DNA from: Silvibacterium dinghuense
Lineage (GTDB): Bacteria; Acidobacteriota; Terriglobia; Terriglobales; Acidobacteriaceae
DNA length: 64,000 nt
Direction of reading: 5' to 3'
Assembly: GCF_004123295.1 (NCBI RefSeq)
Contig: NZ_SDMK01000003.1
Coordinates: 434,001 to 498,000, forward strand
Shown: positions 33,854 through 44,500 of the stretch, one piece after another
How the letters are laid out: the number at the start of each line of letters is the position of its first letter
How positions within the stretch are numbered: the first letter of the stretch is position 1
The notes under the pieces: generated by a model
The model's input: only the letters and a program-made list of their open reading frames with translations
What the model was told of the DNA's origin: nothing
Databases searched by the model: none
Translations under genes and position numbers: made by a program

Positions 33854-36503
33854 GCGTATCAACCTTGATCGGAGCTACATTCCAGCCGGATATTTCTATA
33901 ACCGGATGTGCGGTGCTATGTGGTTCCGAAGCTTCAGGTAACTCAGCGATAAGAGTAGTGGATTCCCCGGGTGCAAGCTCGATCCAGTTATCAGACCAGA
34001 GAACAGGTGCAACGAGTGCTCCCTCAGGCGTGCGCATATCGGCGTGCACCTGGAAAGCCAGAGCGTTGGAAGGGTTGCTCAAAGTGATCTTGACTGCGTG
34101 TGCGCTGGATGCAGTTTCGGCGTGGACTTCGAGTTTTGCTGGCGCAAGATGTGTGAGCGCGCTGAGGTCTTCGTAACGCGAGGCCGGTGTATGCGTGTAA
34201 TCGGTACGGGTAAAGTCGAAGGTAGTAAGCATGACGGGGACCCAATAGAAATTGCGACTAACTTCTTTGCCTTCTGAGTCGACAAGCGTGAGCGAGACGA
34301 AGAGAATACGCTCGGAGCCGGTGTAGAGTGACTCGGGCAGAACAATAAGTTGCTGCACACTATCAGGCGCGAGGCTTACCATGCGATCCGACGCATACAC
34401 CTGATTCCACTCGAGATTGTGCACGCGGATCGATGCATGCAGCGCGGAGGTGGGCGTGTAAGTACTATTCACTACAACGACGGAACGATCGTCATAGGAG
34501 TACTGGATGTGCAGCGGCTCGCAGGCACGCTTAACAGCAAAGTAGCCAGCATCTGCATCGAGATTGTAATCGTATAAGTGCCAAATCATCGAAGGCCACG
34601 CATTATTCAGCATCCATTGCACGACACCCGTACTCGAGTACTTATTGCGCGAGTATGCCTCAAACATGGCACGTTCAGAATCGTAGGTCATGGTCTGCGC
34701 TATGCGTTCATAGTCCGCAGCACTCGCGGGCTTCTCGTAGATAGCGGTCATTGCTCCATCGAAGACGTTCAAATCTTTGAATTCACCGCCTCCATAGTGA
34801 AGGCTCCACTCCGCAGCAGGCGGCCACGCTTCCGGCTCTTTGAGGAAGAGCTTGCGGCTGGCGAGCGATGGGATAGCAGGACCAGGACTGGTTTCGGTAT
34901 TGAAGCCGTAGGCTCCACCAAACTTCGAATCAACATACCAATAACTAGGCTCGACGTAGTCATACGGACCCGTCATTTTCACACCGCTGGAGCCGGAGTT
35001 AACGGTATCTGTGGCAGATGCTGAGGCGATGATGGGCGTGGGCCAGTGTACAGACGCCTCGACATCAAGATAACTGCGCTCGACATCCGCAGGAGGCGCA
35101 TTGTCACTGCCGTTGAGCCACACGAGCAGGCTTGGATGCTGACGCAGGCGAAGGAGCTGATCACGTAGTGAGGCCGCAGCAATCTTGCGATCTTCGTTGG
35201 TCCAGGTCTCCCACTTCTCCCAGTGATCGCAGCAGCACCATCCCAGCATGACGAGAATCCCATGCTGGTCGGTGAGGCGGAAAAAGTCTTCGCTCTCGAG
35301 CTTTCCCTCGAGGCGGATGCTGTTAAGGTGCATATCCCCAACCATGCGGATCTGCTCGCGGAGGCGCTGCGGATCATTGCGCAGGAGCATGTCCTGCGAC
35401 CAGCCTGCGCCGCGGATGAGGATAGGTTTGCCGTTGACACGAAAGAGGCGACTACCGTTCGCAGTGAGCTCGGATGTCACTTCTCGGAGACCAAACTCAG
35501 TGGACTGCCCGTCGGTCTTTACGCCGGAGACGGCAACCTCCATCTTAAGCTGCTCGAGGTGCGGATCGCCCATCTGCGCAGGCCACCACGGCTTCGGATG
35601 TTCGATGCGCAGCGCGGTATAGTGAGCGGGAGTAAAAATGACGGTCTTATCTTCGTTTGGCTGAAGTGTAACGGCCTGGGTGATGGCCACACCCGCGACG
35701 GTTCCGCTCACCGTAGCATCGACGACGTGATCGGCGGCGTTATGCAGTTCAGCATAGACGGTAACTTCTGCGGCTTGCAGCGTTCCATCAGTAAAGTGCG
35801 TGGTTGCCATAGGCGAACGCAGCGTGACAGAACCGGTGGAGACGAGATCCACGTCGCCCCAGAGACCCATGTCCTTATCCGGGGGCGCCGGGTTCCAGTC
35901 GACCCAATTAATGCCGAGGTCTTTCTCTGTAGGCGCGAAGACCTCGACGGCAACGGTGTTTTCACGACCAGGCTCAAGCGCGGAGGTTACATCGAAATCA
36001 TACGTACGGTAGGCGCCGGCAATCTGATTCTTGTCTGCGATGTGATGGCCATTCACCCAGAGCTCACCGCGATAGTTGATGCCCCCGAAGTGCAGCCAGG
36101 CATGTGCACCCTTGCCAGATGCGGGCGCAGAGAATGTTTTCCGGTACCACCAGCCGCAGCGATAAGGGCTGTCATCGGGCATAGGAAGATTGGCGAAGTT
36201 ATGACCTACGGGATAGCTCATACCGGGGAGTTTACGGAGGTTGTCGCTAAAGTAGGGGTCAGGGAGAAGCTTCGCCTTCACCTGCGCGGCGACCACAGTC
36301 GACGGAATAGAAGTTGCGATCCACGAGGTATCGTCGAAATCGGTTTTCGAAACAGCGGCGCCATCTGCAGTGACAGCGCCGATGCCTGAACATGTAGAGG
36401 CCAGCTTCCAGCCGTCATGAAAAACGGTGGTCTCCGCGCTGGCGAGGACAGGCAGCGATAGAAAAGCCATGACGAGAGCGGCGATGGAACGAGCGGACGT
36501 CAT
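33843..36503 (-). CDS. GH2 family exo-glycosidase, exo-beta-glucosaminidase/mannosidase-like
   Basis: 886-residue exported glycoside hydrolase. Signal peptide 1-23. The GH2 order is visible: sugar-binding jelly roll (about 30-215, with YRGELWVNGHHI), an immunoglobulin-like domain, a TIM barrel from about 345 (LNSIRLEGKLESEDFF, GWCCCDHWEKW) and C-terminal beta domains. The probable nucleophile is Glu in YGFNTETSPGP. The GWCCCDHWE motif points to the exo-beta-glucosaminidase/endo-mannosidase subgroup. At the site where many GH2 enzymes have the acid/base Asn-Glu, this one reads WLNGSDNAPP, so the acid/base residue needs an alignment. First gene of an operon with the APC permease; a LacI-type operator lies 49-69 bases upstream of the start. 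Confidence 0.88.
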   Translation of the reverse strand: MTSARSIAALVMAFLSLPVLASAETTVFHDGWKLASTCSGIGAVTADGAAVSKTDFDDTSWIATSIPSTVVAAQVKAKLLPDPYFSDNLRKLPGMSYPVGHNFANLPMPDDSPYRCGWWYRKTFSAPASGKGAHAWLHFGGINYRGELWVNGHHIADKNQIAGAYRTYDFDVTSALEPGRENTVAVEVFAPTEKDLGINWVDWNPAPPDKDMGLWGDVDLVSTGSVTLRSPMATTHFTDGTLQAAEVTVYAELHNAADHVVDATVSGTVAGVAITQAVTLQPNEDKTVIFTPAHYTALRIEHPKPWWPAQMGDPHLEQLKMEVAVSGVKTDGQSTEFGLREVTSELTANGSRLFRVNGKPILIRGAGWSQDMLLRNDPQRLREQIRMVGDMHLNSIRLEGKLESEDFFRLTDQHGILVMLGWCCCDHWEKWETWTNEDRKIAAASLRDQLLRLRQHPSLLVWLNGSDNAPPADVERSYLDVEASVHWPTPIIASASATDTVNSGSSGVKMTGPYDYVEPSYWYVDSKFGGAYGFNTETSPGPAIPSLASRKLFLKEPEAWPPAAEWSLHYGGGEFKDLNVFDGAMTAIYEKPASAADYERIAQTMTYDSERAMFEAYSRNKYSSTGVVQWMLNNAWPSMIWHLYDYNLDADAGYFAVKRACEPLHIQYSYDDRSVVVVNSTYTPTSALHASIRVHNLEWNQVYASDRMVSLAPDSVQQLIVLPESLYTGSERILFVSLTLVDSEGKEVSRNFYWVPVMLTTFDFTRTDYTHTPASRYEDLSALTHLAPAKLEVHAETASSAHAVKITLSNPSNALAFQVHADMRTPEGALVAPVLWSDNWIELAPGESTTLIAELPEASEPHSTAHPVIEISGWNVAPIKVDTHGD

Positions 36504-36548
36504 ACTTGGGACTCCCTCTATTTTCTTGAAAGCGTAGGCGGTGCTTAT

Positions 36549-36572
36549 GAATATTCAATCGTTTCAATATTC
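36549..36572 (-). promoter_or_regulatory. LacI-type operator at the GH2 promoter
   Basis: The core TATTCAATCGTTTCAATA (36552-36569) matches the reverse complement of the operator at 37828-37845 in 17 of 18 bases, and both have a central CG. The surrounding 24 bases are an imperfect palindrome with GAATATT ends. On the minus strand TTGACA (36599-36594) lies just upstream, so the operator covers the expected transcription start of the GH2-permease operon. Confidence 0.75.
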
Positions 36573-36585
36573 TGACTCGATTATT

Positions 36586-37695
36586 TCAACGACTGTCAAG
36601 ACGTTTGCGGCGCCCTTTTGATGACTCGGATTTGCGGTAGAGCGCAGTGGAGCTGCGGACGATAAGCTGAGGCGCTGCCTTGTGAACGCGAGCACGCTCA
36701 CGGGCCTGCTGGGGCGCAGCCAGGCGTTCGAGCATGCGCTGTGCTGCGTGTTCGCCCATGGAACGCAATGGCTGACGGATCGTGGTGATGGCAGGCGTAG
36801 CCACACGAGCAGGCAACACATCGTCGAAACCTATAACCGAGCAGTCCTGCGGAACGTGGATGCCCATCTCGGCAAGGCCGCGCACAACACCAAGCGCAGT
36901 AAGGTCATCGAAGGCGAGAACTGCGGTGAAGGGGCGGCCGGTGTTTACAAGACGCTTGGCAATTTCGCGGCCTCCCTCAAATCCGTGCTCGGCATCACCG
37001 AAGGAGGGCAGCTGCTGCACAAGAAGCGGATCGAGCGCAATGCCGCACTCTTCGGATGCTCGTTCGACGCCGAGCCAACGTGGCTTGCTGTCAAACATCT
37101 CGTGCGGGCCGGTGATAACAGCGATCCGACGATGACCTAGTCCGGCAAGATGCCGAAGCGCCTGTGCGCCCCCCTCTTCATTGTCGAGCAGGAATGAGCT
37201 GACACCGCGAGCGCTGAGGTCACGGCCAATGATGACAATGGGCACCGAATTCTTGCGAACATCTGCAAAGAGATTCGCCTCGTCAAAAACCCAGCTCGCG
37301 ATAACGATGACACCTTCCACGCGACGCTCAAGCAGCAGCCTGAGATGCTCGTCAAACAGGCGGCGCTCGGTCTGAGCGTCCAGCACCATGGGCAGATACT
37401 CCGAGCTTTGCAGTGCGGAGTGAATGCCGCGCACGATGGGCACGCAATAAGGATCTGACAGGTCGAAGGCAAGTACGCCGATAGTGCGCGAGCTGCGCTT
37501 ACGGAGAGAACGGGCAAAGGCATCAGGATGGTAGCCGAGATGCGCCGCCGTAGCGCGGATATGCTCGCGCGTGGTGGCAGCGACATGGCGCGAGAGTGGC
37601 GCCTCACTGAGCACGATGGAGACGGTGGAGACGGAAAACCCCGCGGCGTGTGCGACATCGCTGAGGGTGACATGTCCGGACTTGCGCTTGGCCAT
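36586..37695 (-). CDS. LacI-family transcriptional repressor
   Basis: 369-residue regulator from ATG 37695 (an in-frame GTG at 37698 is possible), with AAAGG seven bases upstream. The N-terminal helix-turn-helix is VTLSDVAHAAGFSVSTVSIVLS (about 10-31), followed by the hinge LGYHPDAFARSLRKRSSRTIGV and a periplasmic-binding-protein-like sensor domain ending with VIGFDDVLPARVATPAITTIRQP. Length is slightly above the family norm because of a basic C-terminal tail (KSESSKGRRKRLDSR). It sits between two near-identical operators that control GH2-permease on one side and a TonB receptor on the other. The ligand is likely the sugar released by GH2. Confidence 0.95.
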   Translation of the reverse strand: MAKRKSGHVTLSDVAHAAGFSVSTVSIVLSEAPLSRHVAATTREHIRATAAHLGYHPDAFARSLRKRSSRTIGVLAFDLSDPYCVPIVRGIHSALQSSEYLPMVLDAQTERRLFDEHLRLLLERRVEGVIVIASWVFDEANLFADVRKNSVPIVIIGRDLSARGVSSFLLDNEEGGAQALRHLAGLGHRRIAVITGPHEMFDSKPRWLGVERASEECGIALDPLLVQQLPSFGDAEHGFEGGREIAKRLVNTGRPFTAVLAFDDLTALGVVRGLAEMGIHVPQDCSVIGFDDVLPARVATPAITTIRQPLRSMGEHAAQRMLERLAAPQQARERARVHKAAPQLIVRSSTALYRKSESSKGRRKRLDSR

Positions 37696-37786
37696 CACAA
37701 TACCTTTGCCGGGCTCCGGCCGGCGACGGGTGAGTTCCTGAGGAATACCACACCAGATGCGGGATGGAGCGGGAAAATATTTCTTC

Positions 37787-37845
37787 TTGACAGGGTCTCA
37801 GGTTCCACTTAACTTCCTTGCACACGATATTCAAACGATTGAATA
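37787..37845 (+). promoter_or_regulatory. Receptor promoter with downstream LacI-type operator
   Basis: TTGACA (37787-37792), 17 bases, then TAACTT (37810-37815) form a good sigma-70 promoter. TATTCAAACGATTGAATA (37828-37845) is a perfect inverted repeat with seven-base arms and an ACGA centre, lying right after the expected start site. A repressor bound there would block transcription of the receptor at 37879. Confidence 0.8.
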
Positions 37846-37878
37846 AAGAAAAGTAATTTTACACACGGAGACTGTTTT

Positions 37879-40800
37879 ATGGCGCGCAACGCAACAAGTA
37901 TTGCCCTGCTGACTTTGCTGGCACTCTGTTGCTGGCTCCTTCCTGGCAAGCTGGAGGCTCAGGCTGGACGCGGCAGCGTGAGCGGCACGGTGACAGACTC
38001 CGGTGGCGCGGTGATCCCCAAAACAGCGATCACGCTCAAATCAACGAAGACTGGGTTAGTGCTCACGGTGACGACGACCGATGCCGGCCTATACACCTTT
38101 GTTTCGGTCGATCCCGGTGTATACCAGCTGACCGCGGCGCATGACGGCTTTGAAACCCAGGTGCAAAAGAATGTACGCGTAACGGTAGACCAGGCGACGA
38201 GTGTGAACGTGCGCATGGCGGTGGGTTCTCTGACGCAAACAGTAACGGTGGATGCCTCGAGCTCGCCGGTGGACACCTCGAGCGCAACGGTCGGACAACT
38301 GATCGGCGCCGAGACCATCGACCGCGTGCCGCTGCTGACGCGCGACGTTTACCAGCTGGTACAGCTGAGCGCGGGCGTGGCGCCGGCCAACGGCACCCCG
38401 AATGCATCAGACACTCCGGGCATTTTCAACGCTCGCTCTCTGATCGACGTTTCGTCGTACACCATCAACGGATCGCTGCAGGGCAACGTGTTCTACATGG
38501 TGGATGGCAGCCCAATCGGCATTGCGGAAAACAATGTAGCGACGATCATGCCCGCCTTCCAGGTGCCAGAGGATGGCGTCGAAGAGTTCCGCATGGAAAC
38601 GCAGAACACGCCGGCGAGCTATGCGAGCGGCGGCGGCGGCGTGATCAGCCTGGTGACTAAATCCGGCGGAAACAAGCTGCACGGCGATGCTTTCGGATAT
38701 TTCCGCCCAAACGCCATGGCGGCGAATGACTTCTTTTACAAGCGCGACAATCCGGGCAAGCCTCCGCTCGATTTCCATCGTTACCAGGAGGGCGGCGCAA
38801 TCAGCGGACCGATCCTCAAGGACAAGCTCTTCTACTTTGCCGACTACGAGGCCACGCAGCAGGAACAGCTCGAGAACGGCTACTATACCGTGCCGACCGC
38901 GGCTGAGCGCACGGGCGATTTCTCCTCCGACAGCTTCACCATCTACAACCCGCTGGTGGCCGACAACGCAGACGGCACACGACAGGCGTTTTCCGGCAAC
39001 GTCATTCCTGCGTCTGACCTGGACACAGTGGCGCAGTACTTCGCGAGCAAGTTCCCACAGCCAAATCTGACCGGCACCGGGCCTTACCACACGAACAACT
39101 ACACCGGCTCCGGGCTCGATCCGCAAAATGCACAAAAGTTCGATGTGCGCATGGACTATGCACTGAACGAAAAGAACAAGCTCTTCGGGCGCTTCTCTTT
39201 TGGACGGCTGGATTTCGGCAACGCCGATCTCTACGGCGCAGATAACATGTTCGACCCAAACTACTACGTGAATATTACGAACACACGCAATGTAGTGCTC
39301 GGCGATGATATTACGCTCTCGAAGAGCTCGCTGCTGCAGCTGCGCTACTCCTTCACGCGACACTACGAAGACCAGACAGGCGACCCGCGCCAGAGCGGCT
39401 ATGACATCACGACGGCCGGATTTCCGTCGTCGCTGGCGAGCGAGGTGCTCTACAAGCAGATTCCAGTGATGACTTTTGGAACCACGGCCTCAATCGGTGG
39501 CACCGGCAATGAAGACACGTTTCTTTTCGCAAGCGAGAACAGCGATGTGGGTGCAACCTACACCAAGCTGCTAAGCAAGCATGAACTAAGCACGGGCTTC
39601 GAGTGGCAGAAGAAGTTCATGAACATCGGACAGCCAGTTTCTCCGGCCGGCTCCTATGCCTTCGACAACACAGCAACCAGCTCAACCGCGACAGCCGGCG
39701 ATGGCAGCGACTTTGCCAGCTTTCTGCTGGGCATGGGATCGACACCAAGCAATGAGACTGAGAACTTTACCAAAGACGTCTTCGCAGCAGAAGCAAATCC
39801 GTACTACGCGGCGTTCTTCCAGGATGTCTTTCACGCGACACCGCACCTGACCATCACTGCTGGACTTAGGTGGGAGATTTTCGGCGGACGTACGGAACGC
39901 TTCAATCGCCAGGAATCCTTCGATCCCGCCGTGCAGTACAGCCTGGATGGTATTGGGCTGACAGGCGGCGAGCAATTCGTGACCTCGGGCCACCGCTCGG
40001 CCTTTGATACGAACTGGAAGAACGCAGGACCGCGCGCAAGCTTTGCGTGGGAGACGAAGCCGGGTACCGTAGTGCGCGGCGGTGCAGGCATCTACTATGG
40101 GCCGAGTACCTCAATGGTGGCCAACCCCGTGTTCAACACCGATGGCTTCAGCTCGGTAACCACCTGGAACGCGACCCAGTACAACTCCGACGGCAACACG
40201 GTAATGCTTAACCCGTTAAGCAACCCTTTTCCGGGCGGAGTGGTACAGCCTACAGGCTCCTCGCTCGGCGCGGCTACCAACATCGGCGTGGGCCTGAATA
40301 CAGTAATCCGTAACCCAAGAACGCTGACCACCTATAACTACAACCTGGGCGTTGAGCAGCAACTTCCCGGGCGGATGGTCTTTACGCTGGCCTACGTGGG
40401 CAGCCGCGGGCTCTTTCTGCCGCTGGGATCTGTGGATCTGAATGTGATGTCGATCGGCGAGATCGCGCGCTACGGCACCTCGTTGTGCGTGGACGGCAGC
40501 AACGGCTGCCAGATGGTCTCGAACACATGGGAACCGATCCTGCCGGCGACCAATCCCTACTATGGCGCAAGCCAGGTGCCGCTGTGGCTCTCGCTCGAGC
40601 CCTATCCACAATTCAACAACGGATCGTTCGGCAACGGCGTAACGGTCTACGGCTATCCCGGCGCAGACTCAAGCTACAACTCGCTGCAGACCAAGCTCGA
40701 GAAGCAGCTCAGCAATCACTTCTCGACCATTGCCAGCTTCACCTGGTCCAAACTGCTGACTAACGACAGCCAAACGCCGTTGAGCTTCGTGGGCTACCAC

Positions 40801-41421
40801 TCGGGAGCAGCGCAGGACTGGCGCAACCTGAACCTGGAGCGCGCAGTGAGTTCACAGGATGTAAAGCTGCAGTTCAATTGGCAGGCATCATACGAGTTGC
40901 CCATCGGCAAGGGACGGCTGATCAACCTGCACGGCATGCAGGATTCACTGCTGGGCGGATGGACGCTGAACACCATCCTTTACCTGAGCACCGGCGTACC
41001 GATCGCCTCACCGACGGGCACGGGCAATCCTTACTTCAACCAGCGCGTGAATCTGGCGTGCGATCCGGGCGCGCATGCTCAACACTCAGCCGATGAGTGG
41101 TTCAACTACACATGCTTCTCACAGCCGGCCAGCTATTTCGCGGCAGGCACCGCACCAGCTTATCTCGGGAGTGTACGCACAGATGGCGCACACAGTGCGG
41201 ATGTATCGCTGTACAAGGGCTTCGCGATGCTGGGTGAACGAAACTTGCGGCTGGAGGTTTCCAGCTACAACGTAACGAACACGGTGCAGATGGGATACCC
41301 CAATGTCTTCTGGGATCCGGCCGAAGTAAGCGACCCATCGGTAATGGCGGGCTTCGGGCAGATAACCGCGGCAGCCAATCTGCCACGCCAACTGCAATTT
41401 GGCGCGCGGTTCACCTTCTAG
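37879..41421 (+). CDS. TonB-dependent receptor, Oar-type (LacI regulon)
   Basis: 1180-residue outer-membrane receptor. Signal peptide 1-28 (ending LEAQA), carboxypeptidase-regulatory domain about 30-120 (GSVSGTVTDSGGAVIPK), plug region with YTINGSLQGNVFYMVDGSPIG, the AAERTGDFSS segment, and a C-terminal strand ending QFGARFTF. ATG 37879 follows CACACGGAGACTGTTTT, so GGAG is about eight bases upstream. It has its own promoter under the LacI-type operator and so should be co-induced with GH2 and the permease: the receptor brings an oligosaccharide in, GH2 trims it. Confidence 0.95.
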   Translation: MARNATSIALLTLLALCCWLLPGKLEAQAGRGSVSGTVTDSGGAVIPKTAITLKSTKTGLVLTVTTTDAGLYTFVSVDPGVYQLTAAHDGFETQVQKNVRVTVDQATSVNVRMAVGSLTQTVTVDASSSPVDTSSATVGQLIGAETIDRVPLLTRDVYQLVQLSAGVAPANGTPNASDTPGIFNARSLIDVSSYTINGSLQGNVFYMVDGSPIGIAENNVATIMPAFQVPEDGVEEFRMETQNTPASYASGGGGVISLVTKSGGNKLHGDAFGYFRPNAMAANDFFYKRDNPGKPPLDFHRYQEGGAISGPILKDKLFYFADYEATQQEQLENGYYTVPTAAERTGDFSSDSFTIYNPLVADNADGTRQAFSGNVIPASDLDTVAQYFASKFPQPNLTGTGPYHTNNYTGSGLDPQNAQKFDVRMDYALNEKNKLFGRFSFGRLDFGNADLYGADNMFDPNYYVNITNTRNVVLGDDITLSKSSLLQLRYSFTRHYEDQTGDPRQSGYDITTAGFPSSLASEVLYKQIPVMTFGTTASIGGTGNEDTFLFASENSDVGATYTKLLSKHELSTGFEWQKKFMNIGQPVSPAGSYAFDNTATSSTATAGDGSDFASFLLGMGSTPSNETENFTKDVFAAEANPYYAAFFQDVFHATPHLTITAGLRWEIFGGRTERFNRQESFDPAVQYSLDGIGLTGGEQFVTSGHRSAFDTNWKNAGPRASFAWETKPGTVVRGGAGIYYGPSTSMVANPVFNTDGFSSVTTWNATQYNSDGNTVMLNPLSNPFPGGVVQPTGSSLGAATNIGVGLNTVIRNPRTLTTYNYNLGVEQQLPGRMVFTLAYVGSRGLFLPLGSVDLNVMSIGEIARYGTSLCVDGSNGCQMVSNTWEPILPATNPYYGASQVPLWLSLEPYPQFNNGSFGNGVTVYGYPGADSSYNSLQTKLEKQLSNHFSTIASFTWSKLLTNDSQTPLSFVGYHSGAAQDWRNLNLERAVSSQDVKLQFNWQASYELPIGKGRLINLHGMQDSLLGGWTLNTILYLSTGVPIASPTGTGNPYFNQRVNLACDPGAHAQHSADEWFNYTCFSQPASYFAAGTAPAYLGSVRTDGAHSADVSLYKGFAMLGERNLRLEVSSYNVTNTVQMGYPNVFWDPAEVSDPSVMAGFGQITAAANLPRQLQFGARFTF

Positions 41422-41438
41422 CCCGCAGCAGAAATACA

Positions 41439-41484
41439 CAGGCCGCACGTCTCAAGATCAGAGCGCATGCGGCCTGCAGGTTTT
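41439..41484 (+). terminator. Terminator after the LacI-regulon receptor
   Basis: CAGGCCGCA (41439-41447) pairs with TGCGGCCTG (41468-41476), with a shorter inner CTC/GAG pairing in the loop, followed by CAGGTTTTAG. It lies between two convergent receptor genes. Confidence 0.65.
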
Positions 41485-41560
41485 AGCGTATCTGGATCGG
41501 CAGAGATAAAACAGGGGCTTCGGCTGCGCATACCACCGCGTCGTCGAAGCCCATGCGGTT

Positions 41561-44500
41561 TTAGAAGGTGAACTTCGCCCCGAATTCCATCGTGCGCTGT
41601 TCGTAAACCGGGCTGCTTGAGGTGGAAGTGATGGTGCCCACCGAAGAAGGCGTCGAGATATTCGAAGCGGGAACGCCAAAGTTCGGGTGGTTGAAGCTAT
41701 TGAAGGTATCGCCTCTGAGCTGCACGTTGTAGCGTTCGCCCCAGGAGATATTCTTCATCAGGTTCATATCCATATTCCACCAGCCAGGCCCACGCAGCAT
41801 GTCATAGCTGGAGTTGCCCATGGCAGCGTAGGTGTTGCCGTCTGTGCTGGCATAGGAACCAGGCGCGGAGAAGGCTGCAGGATTGAACCACTCTGCATTC
41901 GTCTTGTGCTTCGGATACAGCGGCACACCAGCCACACGATTCGCCCGGGTTGAAGTGAGTCCAACCGTGTTGCTTGGGGTGTTCGCAGTCACAGTAAAGT
42001 AAGTGCCCTGCTGGAATGTACCCACGCCGGAATACTGCCATCCACTGATGATCGTATTCAGCACGCCGCGAGCATTGCCTGCGATCAGATGTCCGTGGCC
42101 GAAGGGCAATTCGTAGGTGTAATTCAGATTCAATACCTCCGGCACCGTGCCGCTGGCCGGACCATAAGAATCGTTCACGTTGACGCCGGAGGGATTGAGC
42201 AGGTTCTCATTGCCCAGGATGCGAGTCCACTGATATTCCGCATTCACGCTCAGGCCATGGCTGTAACGTTTGTGCAGACCAACCTGAAGCGAATTCATGT
42301 CGGAGTGGAAGACAGGAATCGTGTTCAGCGTAATGGAAGAGAATGGCTGCACGTTATAGGTTTTCTGCGGTGAAGCATTGATCAGCGGATATTGCTGCAC
42401 GTTCAGGTTGATGGTCGTGGTACCCGGACCCTGCACATTATTCTGCTTCAGATTGTGCTGGCCGACGTAACCGACCCGCAGATCGAAGCCATCCCCAAGA
42501 TCGCGCTCCACCGCCAGATTGTATTGCTCGGTGTAGGGCGTCTTGCTCTTGGCCTGCGCGCCTACCGAGGGATTGGAGCTGTAAGCACCCGTCGAAGCGA
42601 AAGGATCGCTCATGGTGAAGTAGCCGCTCGAGGTCGCAGTGCTGCTGTTGGTATGCGTAACCGTAGCGGTGAAGGGCAGGTTATCGATTTCCGTGTTCGT
42701 ATACTGCGTTGGAACCAGGTTGTAATAGATACCGAATGCTCCGCGCACCACCGTCTTGGGCGTCGCTTCCCAGGCAAAGCCCAGGCGAGGCGCGAAGTCA
42801 TTCTTCGGATGGCCGAGATAATCCCAGGGATTGCTGCTCATCTTCGCCTGAGCCGATGTCTCGATCACGCCATAGGACTCAAGCGAGCTGACATAGCTGC
42901 TGACAGCGCTCGCAGGAATCGAATCTCCAAAAACAACCAGCTTGCCCTGCTCAGGAATATAGAGTGAATTCCGTCCGTAGGGGTCCTTCTGGAACCACTG
43001 CAGGTCGTAGCGTAGACCGTAATTAAGAGTCAGCGTGGGGAGCGCTTTCCAATCGTCCTGAATGAAACCGGCATACTGGTTTTCTTTTTCACGGATGTTA
43101 TAGCTGGCCGGATTGCCGTTGACAGTCTTATCTGGCACGCCGAGGAGGAAGTCGGCAAAGGGCACGCCGGAGTAGGTCGTCGTATTGCCGAAGTCGAAGG
43201 AGCCGTTCGAAACGATGCTGCCGGAGTAGTAGTTGCTCCATACCCACGAGAAGCCCGTCTTGATGGTGTGCTTCGAGAAGACCTTGGTGAGTGTCGGCTG
43301 GAACTCGATATCCTGCTCCAGGCCAGCATGTCCACCACCGGAGTCGCCGGTGCTGGTGAGGTTCTTGATGGCAATCGTCGGTGCGCCGCCGTATTCAATG
43401 GAGCCCAGACCGGAAATAAAAGATCCGAAGTTGACGTCATTGACGTGCGGCTGACGAACGATGATCAGGTGCAGATACGAGGCAGGCACATCGAGCACCA
43501 GGGTCGGCGAGAAGGTGTGCGTCCAGCCCAGGATAGTGTCGGCATTGTGCTCGCCATCGGCGCTGTAACCACCCTGCAGGCTGTCCGTCCAGCTGGCGGG
43601 ATACGGGCCGTAGAAGGCGCGCATGAACGTGCCACGTAGCTGGTCCTTCTCAGAGAGCTTGTGATCGAGACGCAGAGAGAAACGCTGCGCCTTCTGCGTG
43701 TAGTCGATCAGCTCATACGTGTTGGTCGTATCGCAGCCCGAGGTGGTAGGCGTCGGATAGAGCAGCTTCAGCAGCTTTAGAGACACCTGGTTGATATCGC
43801 TCGAAGGAATCTTGTTTCCGTTGGCCGTGTAATAGTCGGTGCCCGTCATCGGATTGACGATATGAACGCTGGTGCCGGTGCTGTTGCAGGCGCCGCCGGC
43901 CAGAAATTCGCTGAAGTCGCCGTTGCGCTCATCCTCTGTAGGCTGGATCGTGTTTGCGCTGGAAGAAAAGGTGTAGGCATAGCGCTCGTAGGCGGCAAAG
44001 AAGAAGGACCGGTCGCGGCCATCATAAAGATGCGGGATAAAGATCGGCCCGGAGAAGTTGCCACCGTATTCATTGCGCTCATAAGGAGGACGAGCCGAGG
44101 TCTTTTCCGGCGTCACAAACGAATAGGTCTTGGCACTCGTTCCCTTCGAGCGGTTGAACTCCAGCAGCTCGCCGTGAATGCGATTGGCGCCGCCCTTGGT
44201 GGCAACGATGATCTGCCCGGCCTGCCCGAATTCCGCGGGCGCGCCGTTGGTGATGAGCTTGAATTCCTGCAACGCATCGATGGAGGGGATTTCAGCCTCG
44301 GAACGCTGCAGCGAAACTTCTTCGTTGATCGTGCCGTCGAGCGTGGTCGCCATGCCGCCATAGGAGTTACGGCGTCCTGTGCCCAGCGAGAGCGTCACGC
44401 CCGTGGCCGGAACCGTATCCTGTGCCGTCGAGAGGTTCTGCACGCCCGGAGCCAGGATCATCAGTCCGAGCACACTTAACCGGCCATTGAGTGGCGTGTT

